This document shows, piece after piece, positions 1-6,027 of a stretch of 9,966 nucleotides of DNA (positions within the stretch are counted from its first letter, which is position 1; every line of letters starts with the position of its first letter). The DNA comes from Atopobium sp. GTDB lineage: Bacteria > Actinomycetota > Coriobacteriia > Coriobacteriales > Atopobiaceae. The notes under the pieces were generated by a model. It was not told the origin of the DNA. It made no database searches and saw only the letters and a program-made list of their open reading frames with translations. Both the position numbers and the translations under genes were made by a program. The stretch is taken from NCBI GenBank assembly GCA_015258715.1, contig JABZHR010000019.1, forward strand, positions 1 to 9,966. Reading direction: 5' to 3'.

Positions 1-5
1 AAAAA

Positions 6-80
6 GGTAAAAAATCCGTTTAGTTGGGGATCAAAACTTTAAAAAGTCATTTTTATGCCCAACTAAGACGATTTTTTACC
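6..80. repeat. 75-bp near-palindromic repeat element
   Basis: Two 24-nt arms lie at 6-29 and 57-80 in opposite orientation and match at 20 of 24 positions when one is reverse-complemented. Each arm has the form GGTAAAAAAT, a variable core, then TTAGTTGGG. The 27 nt between the arms are themselves partly palindromic (ACTTT at 36-40, AAAGT at 43-47), so the whole element can fold on itself around position 43. It lies downstream of the minus-strand GH2 gene. On a minus-strand transcript the last arm is followed by five U (positions 5-1), so it could work as a terminator or RNA end. It could equally be a small non-coding interspersed repeat (REP/MITE-like). No transposase is visible. The left edge of the window may cut off further copies. 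Confidence 0.75.
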
Positions 81-129
81 ACCATTGCAATTTTTTATCT
101 GCGAAAACTCGCTATGTAGAAAAATGAAA

Positions 130-153
130 CCCCAACTAAACGCATTTTTTACC
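130..153. repeat. Third copy of the 24-bp arm
   Basis: This 24-nt stretch has the same orientation as the arm at 57-80. It is the reverse complement of the arm at 6-29 with a single mismatch (core base at 143 against 16). It is therefore a better partner for the first arm than the nearer copy, giving two mutually exclusive long stems: 6-29 with 57-80, or 6-29 with 130-153. The 49 nt between copies two and three (81-129) are AT-rich and show no further copy. Confidence 0.75.
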
Positions 154-172
154 ACTTTGGATAGAATCAGCA

Positions 173-270
173 CTCGGCATTACTGGACATACCTCAATTA
201 ACTGGGCATCTTTCAGTCCACTGCTCAGCGCTTAATTTGCCGAGCATCTCTGAGCATTACCCAGCATCTT
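173..270. repeat. Degenerate decamer repeat array
   Basis: On the minus strand the pattern ATGCYSRGNA recurs. The matching plus-strand cores (RGCAT or close to it) end at 180, 190, 209, 247, 257 and 267. Their spacings are 10, 19, 38, 10 and 10 bp, so the copies stay close to a 10-bp helical phase. Two copies also share a longer tail: AATTAAG after the unit near 241, and AATTGAG after the unit near 204. The array sits between the GH2 stop codon and the palindromic element and has no convincing open frame. It could be a decayed tandem repeat, a protein-binding array, or 3' untranslated sequence of the GH2 transcript. Confidence 0.6.
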
Positions 271-280
271 TCGATATTCA

Positions 281-2206
281 CTACCCGTTGAACTTGTTGA
301 TTTTTCGATCGTAAGCAAGCAGGCCGTTTACCTCTTCCTCAACATCAGATACCTGCGTATAAACGTATCCCGCAAGGCCCTCATCCGCCAGCGATTCCAC
401 CTCTGCAAGCAACTTTTTAACAGCAGCTCGCCAATCCTCAACCGTGGCAAAATCCCCGTATCCATAAGAATGGTCAAGCGACGTATGACCTGGTGTCATC
501 TGAGCCAGACCGCCAAACTCAGAAATTATTGCAGCTCGATTTCCCCGCTGTTTCCTCTGCCAACCTGCACGCAGCGGCCTGAAGTAATTATGAATGCTCA
601 GGAAGTCGCCGCATCCCTGGTCGTACCAGCCGCTTGTTGCATCAATTGGTCGTGTTGCATCCAAGGCGCGAACAGCCTCAGTAGCAGCCCGTGCATCAAA
701 CTGACCCCAACCCTCGTTAAAGAGCGTCCATAATCCAATCGAAGGGTGCCCGTCCAGGAGTTTGACCATTTCCTGACAGGTTTCTGTCCACTCCTTGCGA
801 TAACCCTCATTACCTGCGGATAAAGCCTGATGATGTTCTGGAGTTGTATCATCAAATCGGTTCCAAGTAAAACTAAACAGCGTCGGCTTCTGACTCGTGT
901 GCCAGGGACTATACGCGCTTCCACCCGAAACGCAATCCTGCCAAACCAGCATGCCGAGTCGGTCGCAATGATAGTACCAACGCTCGCTTTCAATCTTGAT
1001 ATGTTTACGCAGCGTATTAAAACCGGCCGATTTCATAGCCTCTATGTCATATACCAGCGCATCATCGGACGGTGCGGTCATCAATCCGTCAGGCCAATAG
1101 CCCTGATCCAGCACGCCGCGCACAAAATATGGTACCCCGTTCAAATGAACCCTTGGCACGCCCGCCATGTCTTTCTTTACCTCAACAGTACGAAACGCGC
1201 AATAGCTCCGAACAAAATCGACCACCGCACCATCCTGCCAAAGTGTTGCCTCCACGGCATAGAGGTGCGGACTCTCCGGCGACCAAAGCAGCGGGTCATC
1301 CACATGCTGCTCGGCGGATATCTCCCCTGCCTCGTCCACCGGAAGTGTGGCGAGAAGAACGTCTTGTCCAAGCTCGTCTTTGAGCGCCAACTCCAGCTTA
1401 AACGCGCCCGTTTGTACACCGGTCAGCCCGCTTGCCTGCACGTTCGCTCTAACCTCAAGCGCGCCAAACATATCACCCTTCAGCGTTAGCGACTCAAGGT
1501 GAACCGCAGAAACAATCTCGTACCACACGCTCTGCCAAACGCCACTCTGAGCGGTGTACCAAATGTCGCCACGCGAGAGTCGCTGCTTTCCACGCAGCTG
1601 GGAGCCAGCATCACTTGGATCCCAAACACAAAGCGCGAGCTCAGCCGTGGCGGCACTCTCAGCTGTAGCGACAACCTCAGCCTCGCCCGCACTCTCTCCC
1701 GCCCCAGACGACCCAAGTAAATCCGTCACATCAAAGGAAAATGGCAGGTAACCGCCAGTATGCGTACCAGCTAGCTTGCCATTCACAAAGCACGCGCACA
1801 TCCAGTCAACCGCTTCGAAATGCAGAATAAGTCGCTGGTCATCGGCCAGTTTAGGTAATTCGATTTTTCGCTTATACCACAAAAGCTCATTTGGATGTAC
1901 CGTACGACCAACACCAGAGAGCGGAGCTTCTGGCGAGAACGGCACCACAATCTGTCCGTCCCAACGGGAAGGAATTGCCTGTCGTGCAAGGGTCTCTACA
2001 TCAACCCCGCCATCTACCGGCACAATCGCATAATCCCACGCGCCGTTCAGCATCACGTAATTGTCGCGCTGCATGCGAGGACGCGGATACTCAGGCAATA
2101 CGTTCGATGGGTCAAGCGCCTCTCCCCAAACAGTCGTCAGAGAATTCAGTGTCTCCTCCGTATGCTTTTTGGGCGCACTTGCCAAAACGCGACGAATATC
2201 CAGCAT
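281..2206 (-). CDS. Glycoside hydrolase family 2 protein
   Basis: This is a predicted cytoplasmic retaining beta-glycosidase of GH2 (641 aa; no signal peptide). The substrate is unknown; beta-galactoside, glucuronide or mannoside are all possible. Domains run in GH2 order: an N-terminal sugar-binding jelly roll (about 40-230, with LNGAWDYAI near the start), an immunoglobulin-like sandwich (about 230-335), then a TIM barrel. The acid/base Glu is E498 in FNEGWGQFD and the nucleophile is E563 in ISEFGG. The motif LDQGYWPDGL followed by FNTLRKHIK and WYYHCDRLGMLVWQD is typical of a large, mostly uncharacterised GH2 subgroup in gut and oral bacteria. I chose ATG 2206 because GAGAG and AGGAG lie upstream and the protein then starts MLDIRRVL. 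An in-frame ATG at 2260 has no ribosome binding site. An Ala/Glu/Gly-rich insert of about 25 residues (about 165-189) interrupts the jelly roll. No transporter or regulator is adjacent. Confidence 0.92.
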   Translation of the reverse strand: MLDIRRVLASAPKKHTEETLNSLTTVWGEALDPSNVLPEYPRPRMQRDNYVMLNGAWDYAIVPVDGGVDVETLARQAIPSRWDGQIVVPFSPEAPLSGVGRTVHPNELLWYKRKIELPKLADDQRLILHFEAVDWMCACFVNGKLAGTHTGGYLPFSFDVTDLLGSSGAGESAGEAEVVATAESAATAELALCVWDPSDAGSQLRGKQRLSRGDIWYTAQSGVWQSVWYEIVSAVHLESLTLKGDMFGALEVRANVQASGLTGVQTGAFKLELALKDELGQDVLLATLPVDEAGEISAEQHVDDPLLWSPESPHLYAVEATLWQDGAVVDFVRSYCAFRTVEVKKDMAGVPRVHLNGVPYFVRGVLDQGYWPDGLMTAPSDDALVYDIEAMKSAGFNTLRKHIKIESERWYYHCDRLGMLVWQDCVSGGSAYSPWHTSQKPTLFSFTWNRFDDTTPEHHQALSAGNEGYRKEWTETCQEMVKLLDGHPSIGLWTLFNEGWGQFDARAATEAVRALDATRPIDATSGWYDQGCGDFLSIHNYFRPLRAGWQRKQRGNRAAIISEFGGLAQMTPGHTSLDHSYGYGDFATVEDWRAAVKKLLAEVESLADEGLAGYVYTQVSDVEEEVNGLLAYDRKINKFNG

Positions 2207-2300
2207 GGTATCTCTCGTTTCTCCTGAAGCAGCAGGTACAAGCACATGACAAGCCAGCATGACGTATGTATATCATAGCCACTTCGTAAAAGAATTTATA

Positions 2301-2346
2301 TAGCGAGAAAACCAAATAAGCCCCAGCTCAACTATGAGACTGAGGC
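2301..2346 (-). terminator. Intrinsic terminator of the methyltransferase gene
   Basis: Read on the minus strand, GCCTCAG (2346-2340) pairs with CTGGGGC (2326-2320) with one G-U pair. Inside it, CTCA (2338-2335 side) pairs with TGAG across a TAGT loop, with one unpaired base between the two stem segments. A T-rich tail (TTATTTGGTTTT) follows. It lies 31 nt past the stop codon of the methyltransferase and upstream of the GH2 gene, so those two genes are probably not co-transcribed at full level. Confidence 0.7.
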
Positions 2347-2376
2347 TCGGATAAAAGCAAATGTTCACGTTAAACG

Positions 2377-2877
2377 CTAGTGCCTGGGAAACCACGGAAT
2401 GCAGCGATTAACTCGCTTGCAGTACTCTTTGTACTCATCGCCAAATTGCTCGAGAAGCCACTTCTCCTCCGTAGCCTTCATCATCACAGTTAAAAGCGCC
2501 CAAAACACAAGCGGCAGCGGCAGTAGATAAAGGTTGCTTGAAAGCAAAGCGGCGCCCGACATAACAAACGCAAATGCGGAGTAGATTGGGTTTCTAACCA
2601 GCGCATAAACACCAGTGGTTACCAGCTGATTTGCGATGATTTTCTCGCGAAGTTTTTCTTTGATAGCGGCGGAAACCCACAGCCAGATGCCCACAATCAG
2701 AAAAGCCGTGCCCACGGTGTGCATCACGCCGACCGTAGCTCGAATGCGAAGGTACGGAAGAAATCCCAGCTTAGACAGGGCAATGCACGCGATCGTCAGC
2801 ACCGTAATGGCAATCACATAAGCGGGGCCGACGCCAAGCACTGGAAGGTGATCTTTCTTCTTGTTCTGAGCAGGCAT
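2377..2877 (-). CDS. ICMT/PEMT-family membrane methyltransferase
   Basis: This is an integral membrane SAM-dependent methyltransferase of the isoprenylcysteine carboxyl methyltransferase / phospholipid methyltransferase superfamily (166 aa). Hydrophobic segments lie at about 14-36, 52-71, 98-113 and 114-133. The C-terminal catalytic core shows GVYALVRNPIY (89-99), the Glu pair E137-E138, and FGDEYKEYCKRVNRCIPWF (145-163), the usual SAM-binding arrangement of the family. Bacterial members act on lipids or other small hydrophobic substrates. Because bacteria do not prenylate cysteines as eukaryotes do, the true substrate here cannot be read from the sequence. The ATG at 2877 has GGAG eight bases upstream. 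It appears monocistronic: a terminator follows, and an intergenic region of 287 bp separates it from the divergent SIMPL gene. Confidence 0.85.
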   Translation of the reverse strand: MPAQNKKKDHLPVLGVGPAYVIAITVLTIACIALSKLGFLPYLRIRATVGVMHTVGTAFLIVGIWLWVSAAIKEKLREKIIANQLVTTGVYALVRNPIYSAFAFVMSGAALLSSNLYLLPLPLVFWALLTVMMKATEEKWLLEQFGDEYKEYCKRVNRCIPWFPRH

Positions 2878-3023
2878 TCGTTAAACTCCGTTCAGTTGGA
2901 AGTTTGTTAGCTTTAACTAACTGCGATATAAAGTTTACACTTAAAACTGCACTTTTACATGGGATTTTTAGTTTGACTTCATTGATTTTGTTTCTTCGAA
3001 TTTTCAAATTAATCGCTTATCAA
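2878..3023. other. AT-rich divergent intergenic spacer
   Basis: This is the methyltransferase-proximal half of the spacer between two divergent genes. I see GTTAG and CTAAC as a perfect 5-bp inverted repeat around 2906-2921, inside the methyltransferase leader. No promoter in either direction matches both consensus boxes well, and no open frame of interest is present. Confidence 0.4.
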
Positions 3024-3068
3024 GGTATTGAAAAAATACCTGTCTAAGTGTCCATTACACTGGACACT
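3024..3068. promoter_or_regulatory. Two adjacent inverted repeats, candidate operator
   Basis: GGTATT (3024-3029) and AATACC (3035-3040) are a perfect 6-bp inverted repeat with a 5-nt gap. AGTGTCCA (3047-3054) and TGGACACT (3061-3068) are a perfect 8-bp inverted repeat with a 6-nt gap, the size and shape of a dimeric repressor site. The two centres are about 25 bp apart. A possible -10 (CATAAT, 3069-3074) abuts the second repeat, which would place bound protein over the promoter of the SIMPL gene 97 bp downstream. No good -35 is visible, so promoter assignment is weak. The first repeat could also form a small RNA hairpin. Confidence 0.5.
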
Positions 3069-3164
3069 CATAATCCTTTTTAAGCCTATGATTATTCAAC
3101 AATAAGAAATGAATTACCTGCGCAAACGGATGATTTTTTCTAACATCTCTGAAAGGAATACACC

Positions 3165-3854
3165 ATGGAACGAACAATTGACGTTTCTTCATACACAGGC
3201 ACACAAGTCCCACCTGACACCATTGACGTTGATATCACTATTCAAGGAGCTTCTAAGACTCGAGAGGCCTGCACAGCAAAATATAATGTGCTACTTCAAA
3301 CAATCAAGGATGCACTAGAAAAAAACGGGTTGTCTGCTTCAATTCTAAAGAACAACAAATACTCAGTTTCTGGGCACGAGGTTAATCAGTACAAAAAAGA
3401 TATTGACGGCAACTACTATATTGCTGAGAAAAAAATTAAAGGATATATTTTCCGCGCCAAACTATCCATCAAACAGCACTTTGAAGAAGACCTTGTCGAG
3501 AAAATCTGGAAAGCACTCAGTTCATGTGGCAATGAAGTAACTTTTTCAGTCGAATTTTTAAAAGCGCATGATGATGTCATTAAAGGCAACCTATCTGTAG
3601 ATGCTATTGTTGCCTGCCGTCAAAAAGCGAATCTTCTTGCTAAAGCCGCTGGTGCAAAGGTAATTGGACTTAAACATGCAGATTATGACTTCGAAAGAGG
3701 ATGTTTAACATACTCGTCTTGCGCTTGTAGTGCTTTTGATGAATCTGACCGTAGAAGCCAAGTACCTGCATTTTTTCCGTCAGATATTGAAGTTAATTGC
3801 TTCGTCAGCACCTCATGGGACATCGAGCTGCTACCACCGGACGATCTGCTGTAG
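3165..3854 (+). CDS. SIMPL domain protein (DUF541)
   Basis: This 229-aa protein has the SIMPL/DUF541 pattern (the family of eukaryotic IRAK-binding SIMPL and bacterial YggE/BP26). It opens with a beta strand and a PDTIDVDITIQGASKTREAC stretch (residues 17-36), followed by a helix leading into LEKNGLSAS (51-59). A second half with DAIVACRQKANLLAKAAGAK (146-165) and VIGLKHADY matches the family C-terminal helix. Known bacterial members are usually secreted, periplasmic or lipoproteins and form ring-like oligomers of uncertain role, with links to oxidative stress. This one has no signal peptide, lipobox or membrane segment, so it should be cytoplasmic. The ATG at 3165 has GAAAGGA at good spacing. 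It is the only plus-strand gene here, appears monocistronic, and is visibly more AT-rich than the exporter operon. Function unknown. Confidence 0.75.
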   Translation: MERTIDVSSYTGTQVPPDTIDVDITIQGASKTREACTAKYNVLLQTIKDALEKNGLSASILKNNKYSVSGHEVNQYKKDIDGNYYIAEKKIKGYIFRAKLSIKQHFEEDLVEKIWKALSSCGNEVTFSVEFLKAHDDVIKGNLSVDAIVACRQKANLLAKAAGAKVIGLKHADYDFERGCLTYSSCACSAFDESDRRSQVPAFFPSDIEVNCFVSTSWDIELLPPDDLL

Positions 3855-3878
3855 CCCAGATAATCAAACGCGCTCCAA

Positions 3879-3905
3879 AGGGTTTCTCGCCTGGCGAGAA
3901 ACCCT
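3879..3905. terminator. 27-bp perfect palindrome between convergent genes
   Basis: A 13-bp arm (AGGGTTTCTCGCC) and its exact reverse complement flank a single T. It lies 25 bp after the SIMPL stop codon and about 105 bp past the end of the oppositely oriented permease gene. The stem is strong and would form in either transcript, so a bidirectional terminator is the simplest reading. Neither side carries a U tract, so it may stop transcription inefficiently or mainly protect 3' ends. Confidence 0.55.
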
Positions 3906-3930
3906 ACCTATAGCACGTCATTTACTTTCA

Positions 3931-3989
3931 GCAAGCAGTCTAAGAGTAGCAAGCCAATTACCAACAGCAAGCGGTCTGTGACCGCAAGC
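3931..3989. repeat. 18-bp-period repeat with embedded hairpin
   Basis: The hexamer GCAAGC starts at 3931, 3949, 3967 and 3984, a period of 18, 18 and 17 bp. Units one and three are more alike: the 20-nt stretches 3922-3941 and 3958-3977 match at 16 positions. GCGGTC (3971-3976) and GACCGC (3980-3985) form a 6-bp hairpin close behind the permease stop codon. That hairpin could form in the exporter mRNA, although no U tract follows. Confidence 0.5.
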
Positions 3990-4009
3990 CGTTTATGCAC
4001 TCACCCCGT

Positions 4010-5218
4010 TTACTGGTAGCGGAGCGATTCCACAGGATTGAGCTTTGAGGCTCGTCGAGCAGGCCAGTAGCCAAAGATGAGTCCGATGCCAATGCAGATT
4101 CCCGAGGTAATCATCACGATGTTTGGGGTGATGATGGGCGTGATACCAGTTTCAAGCTGTATCATGCTACCAAACGAGCCGGCCAGGCCCCATGCTCCGG
4201 CGTAACCCAGGGCAATGCCAATCACGCCACCCATGATGCAGATCAGGATGGACTCGCACAGGAACTGCTTGGTGATGTCGGACGCGCGAGCGCCCAGAGC
4301 TTTACGCAGGCCAATCTCCCTAATACGCTCCGTCACGTTGGTGAGCATCATGTTCATGATGCCAATACCGCCAACCAGAAGCGAAATACTTGCCGTGGCG
4401 GTAACCAGGACCTGGAACGACATCAGTGTTGCGTTCATCTGCTCGATGATGGACGAGAGCGTCATAACTGTCACGCGATCTTCTGCCTGCGCGGAAGGAA
4501 TGTTAAACCAGTCTAGCAACCAGGACTTTGTTTCCTCCGCAAGTGCCTTCATGTCAACGTTTTCGCGAGCGTAACCAAAGACCTGGCTGATAGTTTTGGT
4601 GCCCGTCAGGCGCGCCGAATACGTGGAATACGGGATGTAGGCAAGCAGCGTATCGCCTTGCCCGCCCCCATTTGGGCCACTGTCAACCACGCCCACAATG
4701 GTGTAGCTGTCGTTATTGATGCGAACGACCTGCCCAATGGACGCGTCTGCGCTGCCAAAGAGTTTCTCGGCAGACAATTTGTCGAGAAGAACGTTTTTAG
4801 ATGTGTCATCTACATCGGACTTTGTGAAGAGCGAGCCCGCGGATGCCTTGAGGCCCATGACGGTAAAGTAGTCGGGCGTGCAGCCGATGATTCGCGCGTC
4901 AAACTGCTTCTCGGCCGAGTTGATGCGAGCCATGGTGGAGTCGATGCCGGTCACAAGCTCGTAGCCAGGAACGCTGAGCTGCAGCATATCAAGATCTTGC
5001 TGCGTGACCTCGCGATCTGGCCACGCGTATATCATGACCATACGCGACTGATTGAGGCCCAGCGAGCTGACCAGCGAATACTTGATGCCGTCGATAAGCG
5101 CCGTCATGGCAATAACCGCGCTGATGCCAATAACAATACCCAGCACCGTCAACAAGCTGCGGCCACGGTTAGCGTTGAGCGCAGACAGGGTTTCTCGCAG
5201 CAGATCCATCAACCTCAT
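4010..5218 (-). CDS. MacB/FtsX-type ABC transporter permease
   Basis: This is the permease of a MacAB/YknXYZ-type exporter (402 aa). It has the MacB topology: one membrane segment near the N terminus (about 22-44), a large extracytoplasmic domain (about 45-265), then three segments (about 271-293, 319-345 and 366-386). The cytoplasmic coupling motif ERIREIGLRKALGAR (297-311), which docks on the ATPase, and the C-terminal PARRASKLNPVESLRYQ are both highly typical. This family does not move substrate through a membrane pore. It works as a mechanotransmitter that drives expulsion through the adaptor. The ATG overlaps the ATPase stop codon as ATGA, and GGGAGG lies seven bases upstream, so the two are translationally coupled. 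Substrate cannot be told from sequence; relatives export antimicrobial peptides or macrolides. Confidence 0.93.
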   Translation of the reverse strand: MRLMDLLRETLSALNANRGRSLLTVLGIVIGISAVIAMTALIDGIKYSLVSSLGLNQSRMVMIYAWPDREVTQQDLDMLQLSVPGYELVTGIDSTMARINSAEKQFDARIIGCTPDYFTVMGLKASAGSLFTKSDVDDTSKNVLLDKLSAEKLFGSADASIGQVVRINNDSYTIVGVVDSGPNGGGQGDTLLAYIPYSTYSARLTGTKTISQVFGYARENVDMKALAEETKSWLLDWFNIPSAQAEDRVTVMTLSSIIEQMNATLMSFQVLVTATASISLLVGGIGIMNMMLTNVTERIREIGLRKALGARASDITKQFLCESILICIMGGVIGIALGYAGAWGLAGSFGSMIQLETGITPIITPNIVMITSGICIGIGLIFGYWPARRASKLNPVESLRYQ

Positions 5219-6018
5219 AGCGCGACACCTCCCGTCCCGGGTCGCGAGGTGCTGCCTGCTGGTGCGGCATGTGCACCCGGTGCCGTATCCGCGCCCGTCG
5301 TGGACTGTGCAGCGTGTTGCCTCACAAACTCCTTTTCCTGCTCGTCTGTGAGCAGGCGACCGTCGCGAATATGCACCACGCGGTCAGCCCAAAAGGCGGT
5401 CTCGGGGTCGTGTGTAATCAGCACGATTGTTTTGCCGCGCTCCTGCATGGACTTGAACGTGTTGAGTACCATCTCACTTGTTGCAGAGTCCAGGTTACCT
5501 GTTGGCTCATCGGCAAAAATGACCGCCGGGTCGTTTACCAGCGCACGAGCAATGGCAACGCGCTGTACCTGACCACCGGAAAGCTCGTTGGACTTATGCT
5601 CGTAGTACTCCTCGGGCAGGCCAACAGAACGCAGCGCCTTCCAAGCACGCAACTCTCGCTCTTTTGCGGGAATATCCGAGTAGATGAGCGGCAACATAAC
5701 GTTTCGCAGCACTGTAGTGCGCGGCAGTAGGTTAAACGACTGAAAGACAAAGCCCAGACGCGTGGCGCGAATCTCCGCTAGGTCGTCATCGGAAAGATCT
5801 GCAACCTCAAGTCCCTCGAGCTTGTACGAACCAGCAGTAGGCGTATCCAGGCAACCCAAAATGTTCATCAGGGTTGATTTGCCCGAGCCTGATGGACCCA
5901 TGATGCAAAGAAACTCGCCCTTCTCCACAGTCAAAGAAACACCACGTAGAGCGTGCGTCAAGCCTGCAGCCGTCTCGTAAATGCGATGTAGCTTATGTAC
6001 CTCAATTACCTTGGACAT
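5215..6018 (-). CDS. ABC exporter ATPase (MacB/LolD type)
   Basis: This is the nucleotide-binding subunit that powers the adjacent permease (267 aa). All motifs are intact: Walker A GPSGSGKST (41-49), Q-loop Q93 in FVFQSFNLLP, signature LSGGQ (146-150), Walker B AVIFADE (165-171) followed by PTGNLDS, and H-loop H203. The PTGNLDS box and the phrase FNLLPR are typical of the LolD/MacB/FtsE branch. The core ends near residue 230. About 30 further residues, rich in Ala, Gly, Thr, Ser and Pro, form a disordered-looking tail that standard members lack. It starts 9 bp after the adaptor gene stop codon, with only a modest ribosome binding site (AGGCG), so it is probably coupled to the upstream gene. 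Confidence 0.95.
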   Translation of the reverse strand: MSKVIEVHKLHRIYETAAGLTHALRGVSLTVEKGEFLCIMGPSGSGKSTLMNILGCLDTPTAGSYKLEGLEVADLSDDDLAEIRATRLGFVFQSFNLLPRTTVLRNVMLPLIYSDIPAKERELRAWKALRSVGLPEEYYEHKSNELSGGQVQRVAIARALVNDPAVIFADEPTGNLDSATSEMVLNTFKSMQERGKTIVLITHDPETAFWADRVVHIRDGRLLTDEQEKEFVRQHAAQSTTGADTAPGAHAAPAGSTSRPGTGGVAL

Positions 6019-6027
6019 ACGCGTCGC

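Noticed and set aside
57..153. Two same-orientation 24-nt repeats 73 bp apart, as a CRISPR start
   Set aside because: Only two copies share an orientation, the third is inverted, the gap is 49 nt, the copies differ in the core, and no cas gene is present.
598..993. 131-codon minus-strand frame inside the GH2 gene
   Set aside because: It is fully embedded in another frame of the conserved GH2 catalytic barrel and has no recognisable domain.
2207..2260. Longer GH2 start at 2260
   Set aside because: There is no ribosome binding site, and the extra 18 residues do not look like a signal peptide or part of the GH2 fold.
4658..5572. 304-codon open frame on the plus strand
   Set aside because: It lies antisense to the ATPase and permease genes, which have full family motifs, and its product shows no recognisable domain.
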